Origin: Enterobacter sp. 10-1
Lineage (GTDB): Bacteria > Pseudomonadota > Gammaproteobacteria > Enterobacterales > Enterobacteriaceae
Reading direction: 5' to 3'
Length of the DNA: 64,000 bases
NCBI GenBank assembly: GCA_002270295.1
Contig: NISF01000005.1
Span: 248,555-312,554 of the forward strand
Shown: piece by piece, positions 37,442 to 48,640 of the stretch
Numbering within the stretch: the stretch's first letter is position 1
How the letters are laid out: the number at the start of each line of letters is the position of its first letter
Notes under the pieces: model-generated
What the model was told of the DNA's origin: nothing
Seen by the model: only the letters and a program-made list of their open reading frames with translations
Databases searched by the model: none
Position numbers and translations under genes: made by a program

Positions 37442-38548
37442 ATGAATGCGCTACGCGGAGCGGTGATATCGCTGTTGATGCTGGCGGCGGCGCAGGCCAG
37501 CGGCGCCTGCCGGTGGCCGGCCTGGGATCAGTTCAGGAAAGAGTACGTCAGCGCCGAAGGGCGCGTGGTTGACCCCGGCGATCCGCGGAAAATCACCACT
37601 TCTGAAGGGCAAAGCTATGGCCTGTTCTTCGCCCTGGCGGCCAACGATCGCGATGCGTTCGGCCAGCTGCTGCAGTGGACGCAGAACAACCTCGCCGAGG
37701 GCGATCTGCGCGCGCATCTGCCCGGCTGGCTGTGGGGCAAAAAGAGCGATAGCGAGTGGACGATGCTGGACAGCAACTCGGCCTCCGACTCGGATCTGTG
37801 GATAGCCTGGTCGCTGCTGGAGGCCGGGCGCCTGTGGCAGATGCCGCAGTACGTTGAGGTGGGGAAAGCGCTGCTGTCGCGCATTGCCGATGAAGAGGTG
37901 GCGGACGTGCCGGGGCTGGGGCCGCTGGTGCTGCCGGGGAAGGTCGGCTTTGCCGACGATAAAGGCTGGCGCTTCAATCCCAGCTATCTTCCGCCGCAGC
38001 TGGCGAACTATTTTGTCCGCTACGGCGCGCCCTGGCCGAAGCTGCGCGACGGCAATATCCGCCTGCTGCTGGAGACGGCGCCAAAGGGCTTCTCCCCGGA
38101 CTGGGTACGCTACGAGAAAGAGAAGGGCTGGCAGCTGAAGGCGGATAAACCGATTATCGGCAGCTATGACGCGATCCGCGTCTATCTGTGGGTCGGCATG
38201 CTCAACGACGCCGATAAGCAGAAAGCGCGGCTGCTGGCGCATTTTAAACCGATGGCGGAACAGACCATTCGCCAGGGCCTGCCGCCGGAAAAAGTGAATA
38301 TCGCCGCGGCGAAGACCACCGGCAACGGTCCGGTGGGGTTCTCGGCCTCGCTGCTGCCGTTTTTACAAAATGAGGATGCCCGGGCCGTTCAGCGCCAGCG
38401 GGTCAGCGACAACTATCCCGGCGCGGACGCGTACTACAACGCGGTCCTGACCCTTTTTGGCCAGGGATGGGATCAACATCGCTTTCGCTTTACCGCCGAT
38501 GGCGAATTACAACCTGACTGGAACCAGGAATGCGCAAGTTCTCACTAA
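37442..38548 (+). CDS. bcsZ: endo-1,4-beta-glucanase BcsZ, GH8 (second operon)
   Basis: Started at ATG 37442, the protein has 368 residues as in E. coli BcsZ. It has a signal peptide (to about residue 21, before ACRW), the GH8 acid Glu55 in TTSEGQSYG and the base Asp243 in SYDAIRV, at the same numbers as E. coli. The block [23 protein letters not shown] lines the glucan cleft. An ATG one codon earlier also exists. The last 19 bases overlap bcsC. It is longer than the first operon's BcsZ and lies between bcsB and bcsC, not at the operon end. Confidence 0.96.
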   Translation: MNALRGAVISLLMLAAAQASGACRWPAWDQFRKEYVSAEGRVVDPGDPRKITTSEGQSYGLFFALAANDRDAFGQLLQWTQNNLAEGDLRAHLPGWLWGKKSDSEWTMLDSNSASDSDLWIAWSLLEAGRLWQMPQYVEVGKALLSRIADEEVADVPGLGPLVLPGKVGFADDKGWRFNPSYLPPQLANYFVRYGAPWPKLRDGNIRLLLETAPKGFSPDWVRYEKEKGWQLKADKPIIGSYDAIRVYLWVGMLNDADKQKARLLAHFKPMAEQTIRQGLPPEKVNIAAAKTTGNGPVGFSASLLPFLQNEDARAVQRQRVSDNYPGADAYYNAVLTLFGQGWDQHRFRFTADGELQPDWNQECASSH

Positions 38549-41500
38549 CGTTTATCACCCTGACCTTGGGAGTTGCGCTCCTGCCGCTGGCCCAGGCGGA
38601 GACCACGCCTGCTCAGGACCATCTGCTGGAACAGGTGCGGCTGGGGGAAGCGAGCAATCGTGAAGATCTGGTGCGTCAATCGCTGTACCGGCTGGAGCTG
38701 ATTGACCCGAACAATCCGGACGTTATCTCCGCGCGGATGCGCTATCTGCTGCGCCAGGGCGATACCGAAGGGGCAAAGAAACAGCTCGATCGCCTGGCGA
38801 AGCTGGCCCCGGATTCGATCGCTCTGAAATCCTCGCGTAGCGAAATGAACCTCAGCACCGGCGATGGGCGTCAGGCGCTGCAGCAGGCGCGCCTGCTGGG
38901 CATCTCGGGGCATGTCGAAGAGGGGGTGGCCGCGTTCGAAAAGCTGTTCGGCGGCGCCCCGCCGGATGAAACGCTTGCCATTGAATACTGGTCGCTGGTG
39001 GCGCGTCTGCCGGCCCGGCATAACGAAGCCGTCGGCCAGCTTAAAAAAATTAACGCCCGCTCGCCGGGCAACGTCACCCTGCAAACCGCGCTGGCTAAGC
39101 TGATGTTTGCCGACAATAAGCCGGATGAAGGCTTTGCCTGGCTGGAGCAGATGTCGCGCTCTGCCGCCGGCCGCGGCGCTGCCGCCTCGATGTGGTTCGA
39201 CAAAATAAAAGATATGCCGGCAAGCCGCGCCAGCGTGCAGGCGCTTCAGCGCTTTCTGGTTCTCTTCGCTACCGGCGAGTCGGCGGCTAATGCCCGGGTG
39301 CTGCTCGATCGGCAGCAGGCGCAGCTTAAAGACCCGACGTTCCGCGCCCGCTCCGAAGGGCTGGCGGCAGTCAAAAGCGATAAACCTTCTCAGGCGGTGG
39401 CGGATTTACAGCAGGCCGTTCGCGCGGATGCGAAGGACAGCGACGCCGTGGGCGCGCTGGGGCAGGCCTACTCCCGGCGCGGCGATCGCGCCCGCGCCGT
39501 GACGCAGTTGAATAAAGCGCTCGCGATGGCGCCGGATAGCCCGAATCGCGATAAATGGCGCAGCCTGCTGCAAACCAACCGCTACTGGCTGCTGATAAAG
39601 CAGGGCGATAGCGCGCTGAAGGCCGGGCAGCTGGCGCAGGCGCAAAGCGCTTACGCGCAGGCGCAGCGGGTGGATCGCACCGACAGCTACGCGGTTCTTG
39701 GCCTTGGCGACGTGGCTGCCGCGCGCAAAGAGAGCGCCGCGGCGGAGAGCTATTATCAACGCGCGCTGCGCATGGATCGCGGCAATAGCCTGGCGGTACG
39801 CGGGCTGGCGAACCTCTATCGTGCGGAATCGGCGGAAAAAGCCAGCGCATTTATCGCCGGACTGACGCCGGCCCAGCGGCGCAGCATTGACGATATCGAA
39901 CGCAGCCTGACCAACGAGCGCCTGGAAAAGCAGGCTGAGGCGCTGGAGAGCCAGGGTAACTGGGCGCAGGCTGCGGAAGTGCAGCGTCGACGCCTGGCGC
40001 TCGACCCCGATAGCGTCTGGATCACATACCGCCTGTCGCGAGATTTAGTGAACGCAGGTGAGCGGGCCGAGGCGGATGCGCTGATGCGCACGATGGCCAG
40101 CCGCAGGCCGGGCGATGCCGAACGGGTGTATGCCTGGGGCCTTTATTTATCCGGCAACGGCCAGGACGACATGGCCCTGGCGCAGATTAACGCTCTGCCG
40201 CGTAGCCAGTGGAACGACAATATTCGCGAGCTTGAGGCGCGTCTGCGGAGCGACAAGATTCTGCGCCAGGCCAACGGGCTGCGCGACGCGGGTCAGGAGG
40301 CGCAGGCGATTGCGCTGATTAAGCAGCAGCCCGCTTCGGTTCGCTACGATCTGACCCTCGCCGACTGGGCGCAGCAGCGCGGCGACGCGCAGGCGGCGAT
40401 CCTCCAGTACAACGCGGCGTTGCGTAAAGAGGCCAGTAACGGCGACGCCCGGCTGGGGCTGGCGGAAGTCTACCTTGCCGAGGGCGACAAGAACGCCGCG
40501 CGCGCGCAGGTCGCGCAGCTGAAGGGCGAGGACGCCGCATCGATCAATTTGCAGCGGCGAGTCGCGCTGGCTGAGGCCGGGCTGGGCAACGCGGCGCAGG
40601 CGCGGCAGATCTTTAGCCGTATCACCACCCAGGCGAAAGCGCAGCCGCCGTCGATGGAGAGCGCGCTGGTGCTGCGCGATGCGGCGCGTTTTCAGGCGCA
40701 AAACGGCCAGCCGCAGCAGGCGCTGGAAAGCTATAAAGACGCGATGGTGGCCTCCGGCGTGGCGACGGCTCGTCCGCAGGATAACAACACCTTCACCCGC
40801 CTCACCCGCAACGACGCCCACGACGACTGGCTGAAGCGCGGGATCCGCAGCGACGCGGCGGATCTTTATCGCCAGCAGGATCTTAACGTCACGCTGGAGC
40901 ATGATTACTGGGGGTCCAGCGGTACCGGCGGCTACTCCGATTTAAAAGCGCAAACGACGATGCTGCACGTGGACGCGCCGCTGGCCGCTGGCCGGATGTT
41001 CTTCCGTACCGATTTGGTCAATATGAACGCCGGCAGCTTCTCAACCAACGGCGACGGCAGCTATTCGCCGAGCTGGGGCACCTGCGGCGAAATTGCCTGC
41101 ACCAGCGGCAGCCTTCACCAGAGCGACGGCGGGGCGAGCGTGGCGGTAGGGTGGAAGAATGACACCTGGAGCGGTGATATCGGCACCACGCCGATGGGCT
41201 TTAACGTTGTCGATGTCGTCGGCGGTCTGAGCTACAGCGACGATCTTGGCCCGCTGGGCTACACCCTCAATCTGCATCGTCGGCCGATTTCCAGCTCCCT
41301 GCTGGCATTTGGCGGGCAGAAGGACAGCGGCAGCCATACCGGTAAAACCTGGGGCGGGGTGCGCGCCGACGGCGGCGGCGTCAGCCTGAGCTACGACAAA
41401 GGGGAAGCCAACGGCGTCTGGTCTTCGCTGGGGGCCGACCAGCTCACCGGCAAAAACGTCGCCGATAACTGGCGCGTGCGCTGGATGAGCGGCTACTACT

Positions 41501-42009
41501 ATAAAGTCATTAACGAGGATAACCGCCGCGTGACGGTCGGCCTGAGCAATATGCTCTGGCACTATGACAAGGACCTCAGCGGCTATACTCTGGGACAGGG
41601 CGGCTACTATAGCCCGCAGGAGTACGTCTCTTTCGCCGTGCCGGTGACCTGGCGTCAGCGTACCGAAAACTGGTCGTGGGAGCTTGGCGGCTCCGTCTCC
41701 TGGTCACATTCGCGGACGAAAACCGAGGCGCGCTATCCGCTGCTGAACCTCATACCCTCAGAGTATCGCGCCGATGCCAGCCAGCTCAGCGAGCAGGGCA
41801 GCAGCAGCCAGGGCTTTGGCTATACCGCCCGGGCGCTGGTCGAGCGGCGGGTTACCGGCAACTGGTTCGTGGGCGCGGCGGTCGATATCCAGCAGGCCAA
41901 GGACTATACCCCAAGCCATGCGCTGCTCTATGTTCGCTACTCGGCCTCCGGCTGGCAGGGCGATATGAATATGCCGCCGCAGCCGCTGGTTCCCTACGCT
42001 GATTGGTAG
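38530..42009 (+). CDS. bcsC: cellulose export outer-membrane protein BcsC (second operon)
   Basis: The 1159-residue protein (E. coli 1157) has a signal peptide (to about QAE, residue 23), about 19 TPR-like repeats forming a periplasmic scaffold, and a C-terminal barrel from about residue 785 ([21 protein letters not shown]) to the end ([16 protein letters not shown]). Highly conserved barrel blocks include [16 protein letters not shown] and [17 protein letters not shown]. It is the last gene of the operon and starts inside bcsZ. No clear intrinsic terminator follows; yhjK begins 284 bases later. Confidence 0.97.
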   Translation: MRKFSLTFITLTLGVALLPLAQAETTPAQDHLLEQVRLGEASNREDLVRQSLYRLELIDPNNPDVISARMRYLLRQGDTEGAKKQLDRLAKLAPDSIALKSSRSEMNLSTGDGRQALQQARLLGISGHVEEGVAAFEKLFGGAPPDETLAIEYWSLVARLPARHNEAVGQLKKINARSPGNVTLQTALAKLMFADNKPDEGFAWLEQMSRSAAGRGAAASMWFDKIKDMPASRASVQALQRFLVLFATGESAANARVLLDRQQAQLKDPTFRARSEGLAAVKSDKPSQAVADLQQAVRADAKDSDAVGALGQAYSRRGDRARAVTQLNKALAMAPDSPNRDKWRSLLQTNRYWLLIKQGDSALKAGQLAQAQSAYAQAQRVDRTDSYAVLGLGDVAAARKESAAAESYYQRALRMDRGNSLAVRGLANLYRAESAEKASAFIAGLTPAQRRSIDDIERSLTNERLEKQAEALESQGNWAQAAEVQRRRLALDPDSVWITYRLSRDLVNAGERAEADALMRTMASRRPGDAERVYAWGLYLSGNGQDDMALAQINALPRSQWNDNIRELEARLRSDKILRQANGLRDAGQEAQAIALIKQQPASVRYDLTLADWAQQRGDAQAAILQYNAALRKEASNGDARLGLAEVYLAEGDKNAARAQVAQLKGEDAASINLQRRVALAEAGLGNAAQARQIFSRITTQAKAQPPSMESALVLRDAARFQAQNGQPQQALESYKDAMVASGVATARPQDNNTFTRLTRNDAHDDWLKRGIRSDAADLYRQQDLNVTLEHDYWGSSGTGGYSDLKAQTTMLHVDAPLAAGRMFFRTDLVNMNAGSFSTNGDGSYSPSWGTCGEIACTSGSLHQSDGGASVAVGWKNDTWSGDIGTTPMGFNVVDVVGGLSYSDDLGPLGYTLNLHRRPISSSLLAFGGQKDSGSHTGKTWGGVRADGGGVSLSYDKGEANGVWSSLGADQLTGKNVADNWRVRWMSGYYYKVINEDNRRVTVGLSNMLWHYDKDLSGYTLGQGGYYSPQEYVSFAVPVTWRQRTENWSWELGGSVSWSHSRTKTEARYPLLNLIPSEYRADASQLSEQGSSSQGFGYTARALVERRVTGNWFVGAAVDIQQAKDYTPSHALLYVRYSASGWQGDMNMPPQPLVPYADW

Positions 42010-42293
42010 CAGAATAGGCTGAATTACGCGATCAACCGTCACTCCACCCCTGTGTTCGCGTATACTCGTCGTACTTCGCGCCGCGGGGGGCATCTCCCGC
42101 TCGCGCTGCGCTAACCGGAACGCCGGCCTGGCGTGCCCGCAAGCCCGATGGCGGTGCTTCGCACCCGTCCTGCTTACCCGTTTAGCGCTCTCTGCCGGGC
42201 GTTTGCGAGCTATTTTTCAGATATAATCAGCCTGAAAATACCGGCGTTGATGGACGAAATCCGGACAGTATTCAGTATCAGTGGAGAACACAG

Positions 42294-44300
42294 TTGCGCG
42301 TCAGCCGCTCACTTACAATTAAACAGATGGCGATGGTCGCGAGCGTGTCCATGGCATTTGTATTGGTTTTTTGCTCTATTTTACTCTTTCACTTTGTGCA
42401 ACAGAGTCGCTTTACTACGGCCACGCAGTTAGAAAGTATCGCCCGCTCCGTTCGCGAACCGCTCTCTGCGGCTATCCTGAAGGCGGATATTCCCGAGGCG
42501 GAAGCCATTCTCGGCCATATTCAGCCTGCTGGCATCGTCAGCCGGGCGGACGTGGTGCTGCCGAACCAGTTCCAGGCGCTGCGGATGCGCTTTATTCCGG
42601 AGCGTCCGGTTCCGGTCATGATTACCCGCATGTTTGAGCTGCCGGTACAGATATCGCTGCCGATATACTCCCAGGAACGACCCGCTAATCCGCAGCCGCT
42701 TGCCTATCTGGTGCTGCAGGCCGACTCGTACCAGATGTATAAATTCGTGATGAGTACGCTTTCTACGTTAGTGACTGCTTACTTCCTGTTGGTGCTGGTT
42801 CTGACGGTGGCGATCACGTGGTGCATCAACCGCCTGATCGTCCGTCCGCTGCGTAAGGTGGCTCGCGAACTCAACGATGTTCCGCAGCAGGAGCGTCTCG
42901 GGCATCAGCTGACCCTGCCGCGGCTGCATCATGATGATGAGATTGGCATGCTGGTGCGCAGCTACAATCGCAACCAGCAAACCCTGCTGCGCCGGCACGA
43001 TGAGCTCTCTTTACAGTCCACCCGTTTCCCGGTCTCCGACCTGCCGAATAAAGCCTTCCTGATGGCGCTGCTTGAGCAGGCGGTGGCCCGCCCGCAAACG
43101 TCGGCGCTGCTGGTGGTCGCCTGCGAAACGCTGCAGGACACCGCCGGCGTCCTGAAAGAGGCCCAGCGCGAAATACTGCTGCTGACCCTGGTGGAAAAAC
43201 TGCGGTCGACGATCCCATCGCGCATGGTGCTGGCTCAGGTCAGCGGCTATGACTTTGCGATTCTGGCTAACGGTATTACCGAGCCCTGGCAGGCGGTGAC
43301 ATTAAGTAAGCAAGTGCTCACTGCAATCAGCGAGCGCCTGCCGCTGCACGGTATCCAGCTTCGCCCCTGCGCCAGCGTCGGAATTGCGATGTTTAACGGC
43401 GAACTGAGCGCGGAGCAGCTCTATCGCCGCGCGATTTCAGCCGCCGTCGCCGCGCGGCGCAAAGGTAAAAATCAGATTGAGTTTTTCGACCCGCAGCAGA
43501 TGGAGAAGGCGCAGCGCCGGCTGATGGAAGAGCACGATATTCTGGCGGCGCTGGATAATCAGCGGTTCGCCATCTGGCTGCAGCCGCAGGTGAATATCGC
43601 CAGCGGCGAAGTGTGCGGCGCGGAGGTTCTGCTGCGCCAGCGCCAGGAGGACGGCAGCTGGCTGCTGCCGCCGGATCTGATTGAACGTATTGAGGCCTGC
43701 GGGCTGATTGTCCCGGTCGGCTACTGGGTGATGGAAGAGGCCTGCCGCCAGCTTGCCGCATGGCAAAGCCAGGGCATTATGCTGCCGCTATCGGTGAACG
43801 TATCGCTGCTGCAGCTGCTGCACCACGACCGGGGCGCAGAGATGCTGACCCTGCTCTCGCGCTATCGCATTGCGCCAGGCACGCTGGTTATCGAAATTAC
43901 CGAAAGCCGCCGGCTGGACGATCCGCGGACGGTGGTCTCCCTGCTGCGCCCGCTGCGCGAAGCGGGCGTTCGCATCGCTCTCGATGACTTTGGCATGGGT
44001 TACGCCGGGTTGCGCCAGCTCCAGCATATGAAATCGCTGCCGGTTGATATCCTGAAAATCGATAAGGCTTTTATTGATATGCTGCCCGAAGATACCAGCA
44101 TGGTGCCGGCGATTATTCAGCTGGCGCGCGGCCTGAACCTGCGCATTGTGGCGGAAGGCGTTGAGAAACAGGAGCAGTTCCGGTGGCTTCAGGAGGCCGG
44201 CGTCGATGTTGCCCAGGGCTATCTTTTTGGCGGCGCCTTACCGCAAGAGGCGTTTACGGCGCAGTTTTTACAGGTGAATGAAGAGGGTGCAAGCCTGTAA
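42294..44300 (+). CDS. yhjK: membrane EAL-domain c-di-GMP phosphodiesterase YhjK/PdeK (HmsP-like)
   Basis: The 668-residue protein has a helix at about 12-34, a periplasmic loop, a second helix at about 152-174, a HAMP linker, a degenerate GGDEF domain (no GG[D/E][13 protein letters not shown] in its place) and an EAL domain. In the EAL domain the signature is EVLLR (about 443), with [18 protein letters not shown] (about 564), KIDKAF and EGVE all present, so the metal-binding set looks complete. E. coli PdeK has the same EVL form. The start is TTG at 42294, after GGAG, and gives the E. coli N-terminus ([15 protein letters not shown]). Its place right after bcsC suggests a local brake on cellulose synthesis. 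Confidence 0.94.
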   Translation: MRVSRSLTIKQMAMVASVSMAFVLVFCSILLFHFVQQSRFTTATQLESIARSVREPLSAAILKADIPEAEAILGHIQPAGIVSRADVVLPNQFQALRMRFIPERPVPVMITRMFELPVQISLPIYSQERPANPQPLAYLVLQADSYQMYKFVMSTLSTLVTAYFLLVLVLTVAITWCINRLIVRPLRKVARELNDVPQQERLGHQLTLPRLHHDDEIGMLVRSYNRNQQTLLRRHDELSLQSTRFPVSDLPNKAFLMALLEQAVARPQTSALLVVACETLQDTAGVLKEAQREILLLTLVEKLRSTIPSRMVLAQVSGYDFAILANGITEPWQAVTLSKQVLTAISERLPLHGIQLRPCASVGIAMFNGELSAEQLYRRAISAAVAARRKGKNQIEFFDPQQMEKAQRRLMEEHDILAALDNQRFAIWLQPQVNIASGEVCGAEVLLRQRQEDGSWLLPPDLIERIEACGLIVPVGYWVMEEACRQLAAWQSQGIMLPLSVNVSLLQLLHHDRGAEMLTLLSRYRIAPGTLVIEITESRRLDDPRTVVSLLRPLREAGVRIALDDFGMGYAGLRQLQHMKSLPVDILKIDKAFIDMLPEDTSMVPAIIQLARGLNLRIVAEGVEKQEQFRWLQEAGVDVAQGYLFGGALPQEAFTAQFLQVNEEGASL

Positions 44301-44306
44301 CGGGAT

Positions 44307-44338
44307 GCTGACTTGTGCGAGTCAGCTCTAAGTTTTTA
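44307..44338 (+). terminator. terminator after yhjK
   Basis: GCTGACT (44307-44313) pairs with AGTCAGC (44320-44326) around TGTGCG; TCTAAG and five T residues follow. Confidence 0.6.
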
Positions 44339-44365
44339 ACAATTCCGTTGCAATTTCACGCTTAG

Positions 44366-45742
<1,377 letters not shown>

Positions 45743-45800
45743 ATCCATCTGTTAGGCCGTTGTCCCTTGCTGGACTCCTGGCTCCTGCGCATAATTAGGC

Positions 45801-45826
45801 ATCACTCCCCTGGGTTGGGGAGTGAT
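45801..45826 (+). terminator. stem-loop downstream of dctA
   Basis: ATCACTCCCC pairs perfectly with GGGGAGTGAT (10 bp) around TGGGTT, about 60 bases after the dctA stop. A U-poor tail follows (ACTAAATGATTATTTT). Confidence 0.6.
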
Positions 45827-45908
45827 ACTAAATGATTATTTTACGTCTCCATGCGACATTTTCCTCTCCGCGTGGTCTAACCGACGTACTTACTCACCAT
45901 ATTTTTTG

Positions 45909-45932
45909 GCAGCCCTCCAGCGGGCTGCTTTT
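45909..45932 (+). terminator. intrinsic terminator upstream of yhjJ
   Basis: GCAGCCC-TCCAGC-GGGCTGC is followed by TTTTG. It lies only 30 bases before yhjJ, so either the yhjJ promoter lies beyond it or it acts as an attenuator in a leader. A TTTTTT run on its 5' side lets it also work on the other strand in part. Confidence 0.65.
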
Positions 45933-45961
45933 GTAACCAGGAATGTTCATCAGGGGTTCAC

Positions 45962-47458
45962 ATGCAGGGCACAAAAATTCAACTCTTAACGGGTGGTTTG
46001 CTGATGATGGCAGCGGCCGGTTATGTGCAAGCAGAAGCGCTCCAGCCGGACCCGGCCTGGCAACAGGGGACTCTCGCCAACGGACTTCAGTGGCAGGTTT
46101 TAGCCACTCCGCAGCGTCCTAGCGATCGTATTGAAGTCCGCCTGTTCGTCAATATTGGCTCGCTGAGCGAAAGCACTCAGCAGAGCGGTTTTAGCCACTT
46201 TATTCCCCGCCTTGCCTTGACGCAAAGCGGCAGCCTCCCGACGATGCAGGCGCGCTCCTTGTGGCAGCAGAGCATCGATCCGAATCGGCCGCTCCCGCCG
46301 GCGATCGTCTCTTATAACTACACCATGTTTAACCTGAGCCTGCCGAATAACCGCAACGATCTGCTGAAAGAGGCGCTGAGCTGGCTAGCTGACGCCAGCG
46401 GTAAGCTGGCGGTGACGCCTGAAGCGGTGAATCACGCCCTGCAGGGCAGCGACATGGTGGCGACCTGGCCGCTGGATACCAAAGAGGGCTGGTGGCGCTA
46501 TCGGCTGAAAGGTTCCATCATGCTGGGACATGACCCCGCCGCGCCGCTTAAAAATCCGGTCGATGCTGCGAAGCTGAAAGAGTTTTATCAGAAATGGTAC
46601 ACCCCGGACGCCATGACGCTGATCGTGGTGGGCAACGTCGATAGCCGCAACGTAGCGGAGCAGATCAACAAAAACTTCGGCGAGCTGAAGGGCAAACGGG
46701 AAACCCCGGCCGCGGTGCCGACGCTGTCTCCGCTGCCGACGACGCCGGTCAGCATCATGACCAATACCGTGCGCCAGGATAAGCTGTCGATTATGTGGGA
46801 TTCTCCGTGGCAGCCTATTCGCGATTCGGTCGCGCTGCAGCACTACTGGCGCGACGATCTGGCGCGCGAAGCGCTGTTCTGGCACGTGCAGCAGAACCTG
46901 AGCAAGAACAATATCAAAGACGTAAACCTCGGCTTTGATTGCCGGGTGCTGTACCAGCGCGCCCAGTGCGCGATCAATATTGAATCGCCGGGCAGCAAGC
47001 TCAACGCTAACCTGATCGCGGTTTCCCGCGAGCTGGCGAAGGTCCGCGATAACGGTTTACCGCAGGAAGAGTTCGATACCCTGATTGCGCAGAAAAACCT
47101 TGAGCTGCAAAAGCTTTTCGCCACCTACGCGCGTACCGATACCGATATTCTGATCAGCCAGCGCATCCGCTCGCTGCAGAATCAGGTGGTGGATATCGCG
47201 CCGGAGCAGTACCAGAAGCTGCGTCAGGAGTTTCTTGATTCTCTGACCGTCGATATGCTGAATCAGTATCTGCGTCAGCAGCTTTCTCAGGATATGGCGC
47301 TGGTGCTGCAGCAGCCGCAGGGCGAGCCGGAATATAACATGAAGGATCTGAAGGCGACGTGGGAGAAGCTGATGGTGCCTGTACCGACGGCGACGACCGG
47401 AGGCGGCGAGGCTGCCGAGGCGCATAGCGACGCGACGGATATTCCCCCTGCCCAGTAG
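45962..47458 (+). CDS. yhjJ: YhjJ, periplasmic M16-family protein without zinc site
   Basis: The 498-residue protein begins like E. coli YhjJ (MQGTKIQLLTGGLLMMAAAGYVQA, signal peptide cleaved after AEA/QA). It has two M16 peptidase halves, with the typical block FYQKWYTPDAMTLIVVGNVD (about residues 203-222). The HxxEH zinc motif expected near residue 80 is absent; the equivalent place reads FSHFIPRL. It is therefore probably not an active protease, like its E. coli homologue. AGGGG lies before the ATG. The role is unknown. Confidence 0.93.
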   Translation: MQGTKIQLLTGGLLMMAAAGYVQAEALQPDPAWQQGTLANGLQWQVLATPQRPSDRIEVRLFVNIGSLSESTQQSGFSHFIPRLALTQSGSLPTMQARSLWQQSIDPNRPLPPAIVSYNYTMFNLSLPNNRNDLLKEALSWLADASGKLAVTPEAVNHALQGSDMVATWPLDTKEGWWRYRLKGSIMLGHDPAAPLKNPVDAAKLKEFYQKWYTPDAMTLIVVGNVDSRNVAEQINKNFGELKGKRETPAAVPTLSPLPTTPVSIMTNTVRQDKLSIMWDSPWQPIRDSVALQHYWRDDLAREALFWHVQQNLSKNNIKDVNLGFDCRVLYQRAQCAINIESPGSKLNANLIAVSRELAKVRDNGLPQEEFDTLIAQKNLELQKLFATYARTDTDILISQRIRSLQNQVVDIAPEQYQKLRQEFLDSLTVDMLNQYLRQQLSQDMALVLQQPQGEPEYNMKDLKATWEKLMVPVPTATTGGGEAAEAHSDATDIPPAQ

Positions 47459-47477
47459 GCCCGGTTGACGAGGGTCT

Positions 47478-47511
47478 TCCCGGGCTGCGGCACCGATGGC
47501 GCAGCCCGGGA
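47478..47511. terminator. bidirectional stem-loop between yhjJ and kdgK
   Basis: TCCCGGGCTGCG pairs perfectly with CGCAGCCCGGGA (12 bp) around a 10-base loop. It lies between two convergent genes, 19 bases after the yhjJ stop and 5 bases from the kdgK stop. Confidence 0.75.
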
Positions 47512-47516
47512 GAGCG

Positions 47517-48446
47517 TTACTGCGGCATCGCTTCGCGCGGAATAATGGCCCCGCGATACTGGATGACCGTGCTGGCGGTCAGGTGCCCGCGAGCGGCTGC
47601 TGACCGGGCGTCACCGCCGGTCAGGCGCACGGCGAGGTAGCCGGCGCTAAACGAATCGCCGGCGGCCGTGGTATCAACCACCTTCTCCTTCGGCAGCTTC
47701 ACGGCAGGGATCTCCTGCAGCGGCTCGCCGACAATCGACACCAGGCAAGAATCTGCCCCGCGTTTTACCACCACCTCTTTGACGCCGGCGGCATGGGTCC
47801 GGGCAATCACCTCTTCCGCCGGTTTCTCGCCCCATAGCGCATCTTCGTCATCCAGCGTCAGGAAGGCGATATCGGTACAGGTCAGCATTTGCTGATAAAC
47901 CTGCTGAGTCTCTTCTTTGCTGGCCCACAGGCGCGGGCGGTAGTTATTGTCGAATATCACCTGCCCGCCGTTAGCGCGGCATTCGCACAGCAGCGTTAAC
48001 AGCTTCTCGCGGCTCTGCGGGCTGAGAATGGCGAGGCTAATTCCGCTGAGATAGAGGTAGTCAAAGGTGGCCAGCTCTTCGCAGATCGCGGCAGACTGCT
48101 CGCTTTCCAGCCAGAATTTTGCCGCCGCTTCGTTGCGCCAGTAGTAAAACGTACGCTCGCCGGTATCGTCGGTTTCGATGTAGTACAGCCCCGGTAAACG
48201 ATCGGCCATGCGCTGGATCAGGTCGGTTTTGACCTCCTCAGCCTGCCAGGACTCCAGCATCTGCTGGCTGAATGCGTCCGTCCCAAGCGCGGTAACGTAG
48301 TGCACGGCGAGCGCGCTGGCGTCGGTCTGACGCGCAATATAGACCGAGGTATTTAAGGTATCGCCGCCAAATCCACGGTTTACCGCCGCGTTTTTCTCTG
48401 ACAGCTCAATCATACATTCGCCGATAACGGCAATTTTTTTAGACAT
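47517..48446 (-). CDS. kdgK: 2-keto-3-deoxygluconate kinase KdgK
   Basis: The 309-residue protein equals E. coli KdgK in length. It is a PfkB-family ribokinase-fold enzyme that phosphorylates KDG to KDPG for the Entner-Doudoroff pathway. The substrate block RGFGGDTLNTSVY and the signature DTTAAGDSFSAGYLA (catalytic Asp in AAGDSF) are intact, as is FDNNYRPRLW. I chose ATG 48444-48446 (MSKKIAVIGECMIEL, as in E. coli) over an upstream in-frame start 21 codons earlier. A KdgR-like site lies 66 bases upstream. Confidence 0.96.
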   Translation of the reverse strand: MSKKIAVIGECMIELSEKNAAVNRGFGGDTLNTSVYIARQTDASALAVHYVTALGTDAFSQQMLESWQAEEVKTDLIQRMADRLPGLYYIETDDTGERTFYYWRNEAAAKFWLESEQSAAICEELATFDYLYLSGISLAILSPQSREKLLTLLCECRANGGQVIFDNNYRPRLWASKEETQQVYQQMLTCTDIAFLTLDDEDALWGEKPAEEVIARTHAAGVKEVVVKRGADSCLVSIVGEPLQEIPAVKLPKEKVVDTTAAGDSFSAGYLAVRLTGGDARSAAARGHLTASTVIQYRGAIIPREAMPQ

Positions 48447-48511
48447 AATCATGGCCTGGGATTGAATCGAAATTAGCGCTAGTTTGCGCTGCGTCGTTTT
48501 TATGGTCAACC

Positions 48512-48532
48512 ATATTAAAACATCGTTCCATT
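48512..48532 (-). promoter_or_regulatory. KdgR-like operator of kdgK
   Basis: On the minus strand the site reads AATGGAACGATGTTTTAATAT, which matches the enterobacterial KdgR consensus AATRAAAYRYYRTTTYATTTT (from memory) at 17 of 21 positions. KdgR represses kdgK in E. coli and pectolytic relatives when KDG is absent. kdgR is not in the window. Confidence 0.6.
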
Positions 48533-48640
48533 ATTTTTTTGACATCACGCGAGTAATGTGACGAAAAGCGCATTTGGCGGAGAAAGATGCGCTTTTCAAC
48601 TATATTCAGGACTGACGAGGAGCAAAGGAGCTGAGAGGGT

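Noticed and set aside
42010-42293. Possible small gene or REP cluster between bcsC and yhjK
   Set aside because: There are GC-rich short palindromes (for example GGTGC-TTC-GCACC) but no clear REP consensus and no ORF with a ribosome site; only the yhjK start region is convincing.
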